The notes under the pieces are model-generated. The model saw only the letters and a list, made by a program, of their open reading frames with translations, was not told where the DNA came from and made no database searches. Below are positions 13,163-24,965 of a DNA stretch of 64,000 bases, one piece after another (position 1 is the first letter of the stretch; each line of letters opens with the position of its first letter). A program made the translations under genes and the position numbers. The DNA is from Rhodamnia argentea. Its lineage: Eukaryota > Streptophyta > Magnoliopsida > Myrtales > Myrtaceae. Where the stretch lies: positions 25,289,294 through 25,353,293 of the forward strand of contig NC_063155.1 of assembly GCF_020921035.1 (NCBI RefSeq), read 5' to 3'.

Positions 13163-14700
13163 ACACACACACGTTCCGTGCAAGACTCTATTATTAATGT
13201 TCCACGTGAACTGACAATCGGCAAATTCCCATCAAATATAATTATGCGTAGCTTCGATCGTTTTGGGTGATTACGAAATCGCATAGCACGAACCACCCGT
13301 ACATTTTAAGGGCGATGTCAAGCAATCGACCATGTAGAGAACGAATTCGAGATGGGTCAATCCACGACCCGGGGCGGGGGTGGGGTGGTATTGTTCGTAG
13401 ACGAGTTGCATCGATTGGCCTGGACAAATTGACTTTTCCCAAATGTTGGAAGATCATCGGCCACGTGACTCCAAAACTAGGGAGGGACCAAGAAAGAGGG
13501 GGCAACTTGAAAATCGCGTCACGTAATCCGGCCGGCGCCCGGGACTTTGAAGAGGTGTCACTTCACTTCAAAAACCCTTTCACACCATTCGCGTTCTCAA
13601 ATTTCCAAAGATAAGAACCGCGATCGCACGGCCAGAATTTAGCTTTTCCTTCAACCGTGGGGGCAAAAACAGAAGAGGGCGATTCTGGTTGATCTGCTCA
13701 AATTCTGACATCCGGAGGCGCTTTGACCATTCGTTTTCTTAATTATCACGTGAATTCAGTACGCTAAGCCGCCCCCCTCCTTTTTTATGCATAGCTTGCG
13801 CCGATTTCGCTAACCTACACGTCTAGCGACCTTTGCAATCTCTCGCATAAACGCGCCCCCTAGAGAGATCGATGGTTGTTGGATCGTAAACGCGCCCCAA
13901 CATAACGATATAGGTGATTACGATGGGAAACGACCTTCGACACTCTAACGGATAAGAGAAGCCCGTGACACGACTGCAAAAAAGTTTAGCCTCCATCGCC
14001 ATTTTTTTCCCGAATGATACATATATATATCGAATACTGCCAAATGGACCATACTATAGCACGACGAGGGAAAACTTTGGCATAGATGCAGGATCTCTTA
14101 CATTTAAGACCTATTTCTCACTTGCACGAAAAGTCCCATAATGCACATACATGCCTACTCGTTCATTCCTTTTGTTTTTTTTTTCTTTTTTTTTTAGGTT
14201 TACTCCTTACCTTTGATTATTATATTTTTCCCCCAATATCGACCTAACCCCATCTCTCATGTTCAATGCCAACGCGACCTTGATCAGGTACCCCAACGTC
14301 AAGGAGATTTTATTCATTAATTAGCGATAAACCCCGTTACATCTCTAATCGCCTTTTCGCCGAGTATGATAAAGCAATATTAGGTATACCCGAACACTAA
14401 TTTACACGTATAAAATGCGAAACGCATCATTTTGTCATTTTATATTTGAGAAGATGGCCGATACATTATTTGAAAATTAGGAGTATAGTGTATTCCCAGA
14501 ATCTAGATTCGGTCTGTGGTTGATCTCTATCTACTTTATAAATACTCTTTGACAACTTGAGGGGACGCATTACCTGAGGATATCAGAAATGTTTGAGAAG
14601 TCAACACGTTGGGAGTGACCTTTCTTTTCTTTAAAGGTACTCTTTCCATTGAAATGCCAACTCTTTTTTGTTTAAGAGGAAAATGAAAAATTTAGAATAT

Positions 14701-14925
14701 ACCATCCGTTTTTGTTTCTCAAAATAATTAGCTAATTAAAAATGTCTTTATTTTTTTTGTAAAAAAATTTTTTTCGTTACCAACAACAATTTATGTCTAA
14801 ATATTTTCGTAAAAGATGAAAATATTTTTTTTATTTAATTTTGTAAGCGATACAAGTGATTATTTTTAGGGAATTGTTCTTCAAATTATTCATCGTCATG
14901 AGACGGACGTGCCCTTAAGAGAAAT
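14701..14925. mobile_element. MITE-like element in unit A
   Basis: AT-rich stretch starting near CCGTTTTTGTTTCTC and ending near GAGACGGACGTGCCCTTA; the ends are imperfect inverted matches. A counterpart occupies the same place in unit B (20411-20797), so it predates the duplication. A related sequence is at about 34640-34795. No target duplication could be defined. Confidence 0.4.
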
Positions 14926-15518
14926 AAACTTATGCCTTTTCCGGTTCAGTTATATAATTCCTGACTTTCGAAACCCCAATCTCTAATCTCTAAGATGAAA
15001 TATTTTAATAGACGTGCGACCTACGAGGTGCCTTCTTTACATCCATGAAGTTGATGATACTAATTAATAATTTTTGTAGGATAATCTTTTTTTATTTTTT
15101 GGATCAAAACGTAGGATAGGATAATTTAGAAAATAAAAAGTCGTCCCTACCTTTCCCTTTATTAATATTCTTCATAAGATCCCCTCTTATAATAGTTTGA
15201 ACTCATAGGAGATCTTGATCTCCATACTCTTATATAGTTCAGCACGGGGAAGTCGTCGTTTTCTTTAGGTATATCGGAAAAATTTGGTGTATTAGGTCGA
15301 TCGTATTACAAATATTATATGTAGTTATGTGAATATCGAATGAGATAATGACGGTTTGGACATTCAAATTGTTCTTGATATTTAACAACATATCATCTGT
15401 TGACTTAAGAAAAGCAGACAAATGGGTTTGAAACTGAAATGTTTTGACTCGAGTAAAATTAAGCATCTGTTTTATACTTGTATTAATTCAATTTACCTCA
15501 ATAGAATGTGTACTTTCT

Positions 15519-15808
15519 TTAATTAATTAGATTCCGTATGTTTCACATAAATAATTTGAAAAGAATTTTTCTCAAAATGAGCATTTGTGACCCAGTTCAT
15601 CTCAAATTGTATGGTGTAGATTCCACGTGGGACTCACATCATTTGACGGTCGGAGTGGAGTGGATCAACATGCATAGGGTGCATGTAATCCATCCTGTGG
15701 ATTCTTGACGTGTCGTTGAGTCCTTGCTTAGGTGAAACTGATTTTAAGATAATGGAAATGGAAACGAGAACTAAGAATAAAAGGAAAGAAATTTGTTGAA
15801 CCTGTGAC
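15519..15808. other. Spacer between duplicated units A and B
   Basis: About 290 bp with no counterpart at the outer edges of the duplication and no coding frame. Confidence 0.5.
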
Positions 15809-16057
15809 GAGTGTAATCAGGGCACCGACGAAGCTTACGTGGACGATCGATATATCTAACTCTTATGAGACTCGCATTTTGAATGTGGGATGCGGGTAAT
15901 GAACCCCGCCATCTAAGCATTAACAAGATGGGATAGAGAAAATAGCCAAGGCCTACTCCGGCTTTGCTTTGAAACCGTGATCACGTGAACATATGTACGT
16001 CTCCTTTCACCGATAGGCCGACGTATGTGTGTACTGTGGCGGTGACCTTTACATACT

Positions 16058-17045
16058 CCGATACCAATGTATCACGGTTCATTGAATTTTGATCCAAAAT
16101 CGATCGCGATGCACCCAACGAATCAACCAACGGATCGGTTCGTGAGTCAAGAGAAATCGTGCCTAAGAGTAGCAAAGCGGACGGAAGATCGACCGGAGGA
16201 TCGATCCGGGACAGCCAGGCAATCGATGCACGAATGACCCATGACGGCCGAGTGATCGACCTAGGGATCGATTGAGACAACCGGAAGACCAATCGGTGAA
16301 CGATCCCGCATGATCGGGGGACCGATCCACGGATCGTGCAGGGCGACTAGACGAGCGATCGAGGGATCGATCCATGGACGACACCGCACGATCGGGGGAT
16401 TGACCCGGGGATCGTGACGGGCGAGCGATGGATTGATCCATGAATGACGCTACACGATCGGGGGATTGGCCCGCGGATCGTGCAAAACGGCCAAGGAGAC
16501 AACCCTTGGATCAAGCGGGCTAACCGGGCGGTCGATCAGTACACCACGACGGGCCGACCAACGCTCGACCGGGAGGCCATGCGGGATCAACGAGCAAGGT
16601 TGACGTGGACGCCCTGGGTCCCACGGACCCACGTGACTTTCGGGTGCCATCTGAGTGATTGAAGCTCTCCCTAAAAGTCTTCTGAGTTGGTAGAGCCGAT
16701 AGAGGTGACTGCCGACTTAGATGGTGACTTGGATGGAGCTACCGATGTGAATAGTGATCTCACGACATGAACAGTGAAATAGTATTAGCTGTTGAGGGGT
16801 TTTGTGATTGACCGATTGATCCAAGGGGACTTTGTTGTCTCACTCTTTCTTGTATATATGGAGGCCGAACCCCTTGTAAAGGACACTCTCAAAATTTGCA
16901 ATTCAAAGAGCTTTCCTTGCCTTCTCTTTCTGCTTGGTACAAGCTGTGAGTACGTGTGAGTGCGTGTGAGATGAGGTGTGAAGGAAGCTGACTCAAGATT
17001 GAATTTTGAGTGCTGCACAGTGTTGGCGAGCGCTAGATAAATCGA
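16058..17045 (+). mobile_element. LTR-like insertion in unit B
   Basis: Roughly 1 kb absent from the matching point of unit A (about 12575). The left two thirds are GC-rich with repeated GATCG words. The right third has a TATATATGG element near 16853-16861, then a pyrimidine-rich leader-like stretch and GTGAGTACGTGTGAG sequence, as in the R-U5 part of a plant LTR. There are no coding domains. A solo LTR is the best guess; the ends and target duplication are not resolved. Confidence 0.4.
16282..16490 (+). repeat. ~70-bp tandem repeat, three copies
   Basis: Three imperfect direct copies (starting about 16282, 16352 and 16422), each with a CACGATCGGGGGAT-like core followed by a GGATCGTG block. 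Period 70 bp. The Asp-Arg-Ser-rich open frame on the minus strand is a by-product of this repeat. Confidence 0.65.
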
Positions 17046-18060
17046 CAAGTGACAAATGGCTGATCGATCTTTTTCGAAACGATGTGCTCCTGCCCAATTG
17101 GGTTGGATTGACCGTCTCTTCATTGACGGGATTGGGCAAACACGAATATGCCGATTTGGATTTATTACCAGAAATTGGCAGACCTCGCATCATCCCACTT
17201 TGGGTCCTTTCCATAACTGTGTTGCACATCGCTATCGCAACTTGGCTTCCCGCTGCACCAGACAAGACGAGCAGCGCAGTCCAAGAGGGCCCCCGAAAAT
17301 TATTGATCAACTTGTTTGACTTTCAACGCAAGGGTGATTTCGAAAAATCTATCAACTAGATATTTCTCGATCCACGAGGGGCTGCTGGGTTTGAAGATTT
17401 TTTCTTTTTTTTTTTTTTTTTTGGTCAAAGGCTTTGACGAATTGAGTTTTCCCAAATGTTGGAAGATGCTGTTGGCTACGTGGCTCAAAAAATCGAGAGA
17501 GGCCAATAAAGAGAGGGGGCATCTTGAAAATGAGTCACTGATTTTGAAGAGGTGCGATCGCGTTCCGAATTCCCAAGATAAGGACCGCATCGGATCACCG
17601 GAACTTTGCTTTCCTTCGTTGGGAGAACAAAAAAAAAGGGGGGGGCAATTCCGGTTTATCACGTGGTCAAATTCAGACATTAGGAGACGCTTTGACCATC
17701 AGTTTTCTTAATTAAATTGGCCGATGTCCTTCGTGTTGTCTCTTGAATCTATAGATCATCACGTAATTTTAGTAGGCTAAGGCCCCTTTTTGGCATAACT
17801 AGCGCCAATTTTGGTAATCTAGATTGCTAGTGATATTTGCTATCTCTTGATGTCAATAGTAGTTTGATCATAAAAGTTAAATCTAGCCCACCAGTCGTGT
17901 GCTTCTTTTTTTTTCTCTGCGTTTTTGTGGGTTGCGACATTTGTACAGGAACCACGGTAAAAGTGTATGTGACTACGATCGGATACGAGTTTGACCCACC
18001 GCGGGTCATAGAAGCCCTTGACAAGATGACAAAAAGCTTAACCTCAATCGCCATTTTTTA

Positions 18061-18400
18061 ATTTGACCAACATAGTTCCTAAACTTTAGCTCAATATGCA
18101 ATGTGGTTCTTGAACTTTTAATTTGATCAGTATAATCCCCGAACTTTTTGGAATATATTCAACTTAATCCTTGAACTATAAGAAAATATTCAATGTAGTC
18201 ATTCCATTAATTCAAGTCCAGGAATGACATTAGTTGAACTAAGTTGAACATATTCTAAAGGTTCGGGGACTACATTGAACATATTAAAAGTTCGGGGACC
18301 ATATTATACATTAAGCTAAAGCTCGTGAGCCATATTGGTCAAATTAAAAATTCATGAACGACATTATATATTGAATCAAAGTTTAGATATCATCTGTGTC
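18061..18400. mobile_element. Foldback repeat, copy 1
   Basis: Insertion relative to unit A, built from alternating blocks such as GAACTTTTAATTTGATCA and, in the second half, their inverse AAATTAAAAGTTCGGGGACC. The left and right halves can pair into an imperfect hairpin centred near 18220. Relatives are at about 34978-35395 and 39640-40015. No coding capacity, so probably a foldback MITE. Confidence 0.6.
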
Positions 18401-18879
18401 ATCTTTTCTTTTTCCTTTGATGTGTAAAAGATATATTTTTTAAATACCACCAAATGGACCATACTATATAGCACGACAAGGAAAGCCTGGGGAATAGATG
18501 CAGGACTTTTACATTTAAGATCTCTTTCTCACTCGCATGAAAAGTCCATAATGCCCATACATGTCTATTCTTCTTCTTCTTTTTTCTTTCCGGTTTACTC
18601 CTTACCTTTAATTATTATATTTTCCCCCAATATCAACCGAACCCCGTCTCTCATGTTCAATGTCCCATGCGATCTAGATTAGATCCCCTCCCATCAAGGA
18701 GATTTTATTCTTTAATTGGTGCTAAACCCCATTACATATATAATTGCCTTTTTGCCGAGTATAATTAAGCAATGTCACGTATGCCCAAATATTAATTTAC
18801 ACATACAAAATGAGAAACACATCATCTTGTCATCTTATATTTGAGAAGATGTCCGATACATTATTTGGGATTAGGAGTA

Positions 18880-20067
18880 GGGAAAATTTTGATTAAGGGC
18901 CCGAAGCGCCTTTATTTTCTCAAATAAAGGTCTAAAGTGGACTTTATTTCAAATAAGAACCTGAAATTCTCAAATTATTTTTAAAAAAAATGACCCGACT
19001 AAAGGGTATTTTCTTCATTTATTTTTTATTCTTTTTTATCTTTTTCTTTTTTGTCATATCGTTTCATTTTTTCTTTTTGTATTTTCTTTTCCTTTTTTCT
19101 CCCCCTCCTCTCCTCCCCTCCCCTTCCTAGGCCATCGCCGACGGCCGCCTTGCCTGGACCGGTGTCAAGCGAGCGTAGCCCTTGCCAGCCCAAGCGAGGG
19201 CGGCCCTCGCCTGAGGCCAACAATGGCCTAGGGAGGGGAGAAGTTCACAAGTCGAGCTTCCCCCTCTAGATCTGCCAGCCAAACTAAAAGGAAGAGAGAT
19301 AAAAAAACATATCCCTCGCTCACACGCATACAGCAGAGAGAGATTCGTTACAGAGATTCACCAGTACAAATTTTTATGTCTCTTCTTTTTCTACTCTTCA
19401 ATTACTTGCAGAGCTTTCGGTGCCAAGAATTGCAACTTCCGTTCCGTTCATTTCACTCTCCATTGTCAGCCAAACTGACCGAGATTCTTTAATCATGGCT
19501 CTGGCCATGGAGTCTCTCTCCCCAGTGTCCCCTTCCATCGTCCTCCCTCTAAGTAATTCGCTCCAGCTCCAGCGGTCGTGGCGGCTGGCCATCTCCACGG
19601 TGGTTTCCATTCGCCTCGCGCTCTGCTCTTCATCATCCCTCACTCTCCGGAGCCCCGTCGGAGGAGATTGGAGTTCTATCGTGGATCGCGCGAGGACATT
19701 GGAGGCAAGGAGAATGACGGGAGCAACGAGGTGGAGAGGCAATGCGGCTGGACGGGAGCATTCCAGGGACTTCCGACGAGTTCATGAAGAGTGTTTACCG
19801 CGATGGCCTGGGGAGGGGAGGGGAGGGGAGAAAAACGAAAAATAAAAAAAAAAATGAAAATGAAAAATGAAAAAAATGGCAAAAGGAAAAATAAAAAAAT
19901 AAAAAAATAAAAAAAATCTTTAAAAAGTAAAGGACAAAAATACCTTTCTATAAGGCCCTTTTTTGAAACAATTTGAGTACTTCATGCCTTTTTTTAAAAC
20001 AATGTTCACTTCGGATCCGAATTTGAAAAAACAAGAGCACTTTGGGGCTCTTAATTGAAATTTTCAT
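18880..20067. mobile_element. Mutator-like non-autonomous element with 9-bp target duplication
   Basis: Bounded by the direct repeat TTAGGAGTA (18871-18879 and 20068-20076). Unit A has a single copy of this site at the empty position (near 14480). The termini are inverted repeats of about 60 bp with mismatches: GGGAAAATTTTGATTAAGGGC on the left against ATGAAAATTTCAATTAAGAGC read inward from the right. A 9-bp target duplication plus long TIRs is characteristic of Mutator-like elements. Inside are T/C-rich and GA/A-rich tracts, a GC-rich core (19120-19260) and a normal-composition block at about 19316-19800 that may be captured host DNA. No transposase is present. Confidence 0.75.
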
Positions 20068-20410
20068 TTAGGAGTATAGTATATGTCGAGAATCCAGATT
20101 CGGTCTATGGCCGACCTCTGTCTAATTATAAGTAATCTTTGACAACTGTAAGGGACGAATTACCTGAGGAAATCGGAAAAGTTTTGAGAAGTCAACATGT
20201 TGGCAGCGACCTTTTTTAACATTTAAAGGTAATCTTTCATTAAGATGCGAACTTTGTTTATTCAACCCTTTAAATGTCTACAAACGAGCCCCATATTAAA
20301 TTAGTTTTTGTCGTTCTGTTTGTAGGAAAAATTTGATACGCGTAGACGGTGACAGGTGACCTGGACAACCAAGTGAGACTGATTTTTTCCTAATTTAACA
20401 ATTTATTTAG

Positions 20411-20797
20411 GCTCCGTTTGTTTGGAAAAAAAAAATGAATGATTAAGAATATATTTATTCTAAAAAAAACAATCATTTATATTTTTTAAATGATGAAATA
20501 GCCGTACCCAATCGAAAAAAGATGTTATTCAAACGTATTTCAAGTAATTGTAGCAAAATCTAATCTGATGACCCTTTTGCTTTTCCAACAATATGAATGT
20601 ATTTAAGTAATTTCTCTCCCACGCGACCTTTTGTAGTGCATGTAAGTTATGTGCATGGTACAAAGTTCATAACATGGAACTCTTTAATTCAATTGGGGGT
20701 TACTACACAATGATTTTAGGTCATTGCGATATAAGCAGATATTTTTAAGAAAATATTTTTCAAACCATTTGTCTTTCGTGAAATGAACGTACCCTAA
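20411..20797. mobile_element. MITE-like element in unit B
   Basis: Starts GGCTCCGTTTGTTTGG and ends with an imperfect inverted match (CGTGAAATGAACGTACCC). Sits at the same place as the 14701-14925 element of unit A. No coding capacity. Confidence 0.45.
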
Positions 20798-21811
20798 GAT
20801 AAACAGACTTATGCCTTCCATGGTTCGGTTATATAATTCCTAACTTTTGAAATCCTAATCGCTAGGGTGTCACAAAATATTTTAGTATCCCGAGGTGCAT
20901 GATTCACATCCTTGAAGTTGATGATAATGACGAATAAATGCATCTGCGAAAGTTCTTTGTTTATACTTTCGTGCATAAGGAATTAGCAGCAATGCACGCC
21001 ACCGAATTCTCTTGGTGACCTCGAGAAACTAATTTAGTAATTCATGTAGATAATATATAAAAAAAAAAAATAGAAGTCTCTTAAAGTACATTGGAAAAAT
21101 TCAGTGTATTAGGTCGATTCGATTATAAATAAGAAACGAGATATTATAACAGGACATTTCTAAACTACAATTTATTGTAGAAATAGCGTATCTTATAATT
21201 GCATCCTATCAAACGAGAAATCACGAGAGCATTACACGTAGTTTTGTGCATATCGACCGAGACAATTATGTTTTGGACAGTCAAGTTATACTTGATCTTT
21301 TGCACCATTTGTCGACTTAAGAAAAGCAGTGAAATGAGTTCAAAACTAAAAAATATTTTTTATTCGAGTTTAACGAGTTTCACACATGTATAATTCAACT
21401 TACTAAAAAAGAACGAGTACCTTCCAGTAAGTTTAACAATTGCAAGTTTTATTAGAAATCATGTATGTACGCGTGTTTTGCTGGTACAGTTATTTTACTG
21501 GCAAATATTCCGAAGGATGCTAGTGTTTAATAATCCTGATAAATAGGAGGTGTTATTGCTGCTGGATTATTAATTCAATCGCTTTGGATTCATCTATTGA
21601 GGATTTTGCAGTGAAAAGTTTCAGCTGGAAATCCCAAGATCATGTTGATCTCTCTTTAGGTAAAGATTGTAGGCTTTTCGCATCGAAAGAGGGCCTCTTC
21701 TCTGCTGTAGGCTTTTAGCATCAAGTGAGGGTTGTCCTATCGCTTTCGCCCTTTGCTAAAATAGCTACCCTTACGCAATTGTAATTATCTTAATTAAATT
21801 TCATATGATTA

Positions 21812-21833
21812 ATATATATATATATATATATGT

Positions 21834-21861
<28 letters not shown>
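21812..21861. repeat. Compound (TA)n(GA)n microsatellite
   Basis: About ten TA units followed by about fourteen GA units, a likely polymorphic marker. Confidence 0.95.
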
Positions 21862-21866
<5 letters not shown>

Positions 21867-22390
21867 TGTGAATTGGGTCATGGCACGGCCCCTTAAAATT
21901 TTGGCAGCTGATCCTTTCGACCAGCCGCCATCTAGCATAAAAGATTAGGTATAAAGCCAAACTAAATAGGCTTTAGAATAGCCCGTTGGGGCATGCCTAT
22001 TATCTGCTAAATGGAACCATACTTGATACAAACTCATATGCATCTATGAGCACTAGTGCGCCCGATGCATATCTCAAATTATTCACTCAAATATATATAC
22101 ACACACACAAATATTGATGACGATACATTCTAGTTGATGATTTTCAAATCTTATTATTGAATTCGATGACTTGTCACATAACTCACTAGATGATTTAGTG
22201 TGAGGCCTTGGTGGTCATAAATGACACTAAGGTTGTTAGAAGAATTAACATTAACAGGCCTTGCTGATCGTCAAAGTGAATCCTCCTTCGTTCGGGTCAA
22301 ATACAAATGGACAGTGAACTTCCCAACCATGCCGAGCATTGGATCCGACGGCGAGTAGTGATCACATGTGGCCACAGTTTCCGCATAATC
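21862..22390. other. Intergenic, nothing recognised
   Basis: AT-rich to mixed sequence downstream of the membrane-protein pseudogene. No sustained open frame or repeat apart from a short CA/TA run near 22090-22110. Confidence 0.5.
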
Positions 22391-23316
22391 CTAGGCCTTT
22401 TCGTCGACCTCTTTAGGAGTTCGCCCTCTGTGGTCGTGGAAGCAGACCGCACAAGCCATCAGCTTGATCACATTGCCTAGGTGAAGCAGGCAAACACATG
22501 GGAATCCCGCGCCGAGCCGATTGCTGCGTGTAGATTTAAGGCACATCAGCCTACACCAACTTCCCCAAACGAAAAGCACGAGCGTTGAAGGAACTAGACA
22601 TTGCTCGTCTATTTTGATCGCGTTGGTGGCGAGCGCGAGCGCTTTGGGCCCGTGTCTCTCCTCCTATGCTGAGATCACAAGACTCATTCCATATGGCAGT
22701 CGCCCCGGTGTACATGTCAAGTATTCCAATACAGGCTGCTCTATATACAGTGCCCGGAGCGCGAAGCTACCTCGCGAACACCTTATTACAATGTAGCATA
22801 CTGCGGCTAGCCAGAACGATCCCGCTAGTGTACAGATCGACAAGAAAAGAACAAGAAGGATGTAGTTACAGTTGCTCTAGCTAGTTATTGCTTTGTGACC
22901 ATGTATCGTTCGCATAAGCTCAGCCAGAGCTAATCGGCTTTCCTCTGTATATGCTTTTAACGATGAGAGTATTGACGGAATCACCGCAAGTAGCTCAAGT
23001 GGATGAAGGGGTATAATGTAGAGAAAACCCAAATGAATCCACCGGTAAGGGAAGTCCCTACTCTTCTCGTTAAGCAGAGTGGAAATAGCCAATCTTTCTC
23101 GAGTGAAGCACAGGATTGTTCCAGGACACGGAAGGTTGCAGACAGTGTTTCCTGGAGAAGTGTTTCATAGTACAGCGAGAAACATAAGAGCGGCACGGAA
23201 GCAATGAGGATGACAATGATGAGATTGGTATTCTTGAAAGGGATTTTGATTGCTTCTTTGAGTGTACTAGCGAATTTGAGTTTCTGCTTCAGAACGGCGA
23301 CGACGTCGCTTTCCAT
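22391..23316 (-). pseudogene. Broken copy of the six-pass membrane protein at 28239-29339
   Basis: Reading down the minus strand, the frame starts MESDVVAVLKQKLKFAS and contains a first hydrophobic segment. Around 23040-23060 the coding signal shifts to another frame (IIPLHPLELLAVIPSILSS). An in-frame TAG follows the next segment (near 22878), and a second TAG near 22665 interrupts what reads as SLVISA-stop-EERHGPKAL. The rest continues to GNVIKLMACAVCFHDHR. The order of hydrophobic segments and the C-terminal Gly-x-Val-x-Lys...Cys motif parallel the intact protein (GKVVKWVVCVVYCHDC). So there is one frameshift and two nonsense codons over ~310 residues, not explained by introns because no splice sites fit. 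Probably a dead local duplicate. Confidence 0.7.
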
Positions 23317-23785
23317 TTCATCCTCTCACACTTCTCAGACTTAACGCGAATTAAATTCTATTAAACTCACTGTTATGAGCTGAGAAAGTTGCCTAAATCC
23401 TTCAACTCTGTGGCCTTCATCCTATCTATGAATCAATGATTTGACTCTACACCTATTGCCGGCACAGAAAACTGGGGTCATGTATGTGAAATCAACAATA
23501 CAACCGTGAACTCACAGTATGGTCCCAAGCCCAGCACAAGAAAAGAATCTCACATTGTGGTCCAGCATAAGAAAAGGGTTTCTTCCTTCTCATCGTTTGC
23601 TATTGTTATCCTCGTCTAAGAGCTCCAGTTTAGGTAAAGAAAGTTTGGTCCTTGTGAAGATTGCTCTCACATCTCTTCCTGCAGATTTCATTTCCCTCGC
23701 TACGTAATCACTTTCACCTATTCGTCATAGGATTACCGTCCAATTGCTTCGACGCTAATAGCAGCCACTTTCAACAACACATTCA
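23317..23785. other. Intergenic between pseudogene and Copia inverted repeat
   Basis: No gene recognised. Two short similar stretches containing CAGCATAAGAAAAG / CAGCACAAGAAAAG occur at about 23530-23575. Confidence 0.5.
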
Positions 23786-23943
23786 TGTTAGAACATGTAG
23801 GCTTTTGTGCTTTTGTCCGTCATTGGAGGAGTACTAAACTTTTCACCTATTCCAAGCCTATATAAAGATTTCTCTTGTACATTGTTACATACACCATTAT
23901 TATAGAACAAATGTCATTCTCTCTTAATTTTTCTTTCTTATCA
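23786..23943 (+). repeat. Copia LTR, left arm of inverted repeat
   Basis: 158-bp LTR beginning TGTTAGAACATGTAGG and ending TTATCA, immediately followed by a tRNA-Met type primer-binding start TGGTATCA. It contains a TATA box (TATATAAAG, 23859-23867) and a run of promoter/leader sequence. It matches 25703-25856 on the opposite strand with scattered differences. Confidence 0.75.
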
Positions 23944-24965
23944 TGGTATCATTGCAAGGTTCATTGCCTTGAAATTATGCTCCGAGATTGCCATAAATTG
24001 GATCTTCCGCATCAGAAATCGAGACAATGAGTTGTGGGCTAGATTGTTAGTCTTAGAGCTATTGAGTCGCCACTCTTGCTTGCCTTAGTCAAGCTTATGT
24101 GTATTTGTGCCTCTAATTCGTGCCTTAGTCAAGCTTCTGTGTATTTGTGCCTCTAATTCGTGCTTTTCGCATTCGGATCCATCCATTCGTGATTCTAGTG
24201 ACCGCATTGATGTCAAGCTCGATGGTTCCAACTATTCACTTTGGAAACTATCAGCCATGGATACACTTGTTTAGCACGATTTATCCAAACATTTTGAGGA
24301 TTTCTGTCTTTGTCCTATCGCTCTCACGGACGCTTACTCGTCCAAACCATCAACCGAGGCGGTTCAACGGCGTGCCGCTCAAACTCTTACCGACGCCTGC
24401 ACGTCCAAGCCATCTCCCGAGGCGGTTCAATAGCATGCCACTGAAATTCGGGCATGGATAGTTGCTGATTTGAAGGCATGTGCTATTCTCTTTGGTTCTA
24501 TTGATCCCGCTCTTCGCACGCAGTTTTCTCAAATTGTGGGTGCGAAGCATTTGTGGGATCAGCTCGCCAAGATGTTCACTCGGACTAGTGACATTCGGGT
24601 CTATCGGTTGGAGTAAGAGATTTATTGTACTGCCTAGGGGTCTCGCTCCATTCGGGACTTCTGTAATTACATCCAATCTCGTCGGGCTTGTGTTGTGCTC
24701 GGTACTCGTCTACTCGATTTCGGACTCAAAGTTAGGCATCATCTGCATACTTTCCTTATGAAGCTTATCTCTCTTAATGAAAGTATTAACGTCCAGCTTC
24801 TCCATCGCTCTTTAGACCGTTTCTCCTTAACGCATCAAGGAACTATAGTTTGAGGAAACTCGTCTAGGTCTACTCTCCTCTTCAACGGTTTCGATTCCAC
24901 TTGCTATCTTGGCTGCTCTCCAACACGTGCTTCGCCTACTCGTGGCTCTCGATGCCCTTCATGTA
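23944..24965 (+). mobile_element. Truncated Copia element, left arm: PBS and gag remnant
   Basis: After the primer-binding site and leader, the plus strand encodes pieces of a Copia-type gag N-terminal domain: DRIDVKLDGSNYSLWKLSAM, then, after a stop, repeats of KPSTEAVQ / KPSPEAVQ, then GSIDPALRTQFSQIVGAKHL and RDFCNYIQSRRACVVLGTR. Several stops interrupt it (for example after AMDTLV and after VYRLE), so it is dead. It breaks off at about 24965 against an inverted copy of itself; protease, integrase, RT and the 3' LTR are missing. A 40-bp segment is tandemly doubled at 24081-24160. Confidence 0.75.

Larger units (their letters stand above)
12280..15518 (+). repeat. Tandem segmental duplication, unit A
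   Basis: Non-coding segment of about 3.2 kb with a diverged direct copy at 15809-21428. Paired landmarks in the same order include CGAGTGTAATCAGGGCA (12280 / 15809), GGTAATGAACCCC (about 12412 / 15895), CATCATCCCACTTTGGGTCC (12732 / 17188), TTTTCCCAAATGTTGGAAGA (13434 / 17448), CCAAATGGACCATACTATA (14040 / 18450) and the GTGTATTAGGTCGAT end block (15285 / 21101). Unit A has about 430 bp (12868-13305, including a TA microsatellite) that unit B lacks. No coding frame is conserved between the copies, so it may be upstream or intergenic DNA of a lost gene. Confidence 0.8.
15809..21428 (+). repeat. Tandem segmental duplication, unit B (expanded)
   Basis: Second copy of the segment at 12280-15518, in the same orientation but 5.6 kb long. 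The excess is explained by insertions absent from unit A: ~16058-17045 (LTR-like), ~18061-18400 (foldback), 18880-20067 (MULE-like) and ~21140-21235 (about 90 bp, unidentified). Removing them leaves about 3.0 kb. Divergence, judged by eye, is substantial, so the duplication is old. No intact gene is present. Confidence 0.8.

Noticed and set aside
12989..13296. Two minus-strand frames with long Ile-Tyr runs
   Set aside because: Produced by the (AT)n microsatellite.
16163..16441. 92-codon minus-strand frame rich in Asp-Arg-Ser
   Set aside because: By-product of the 70-bp GATCG-rich tandem repeat; no start context or homology.
17006..17359. Plus-strand frame repeated in both duplicated units
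   Set aside because: The frame is not conserved between units A and B (indels and stops), so the similarity is from DNA duplication, not protein selection.
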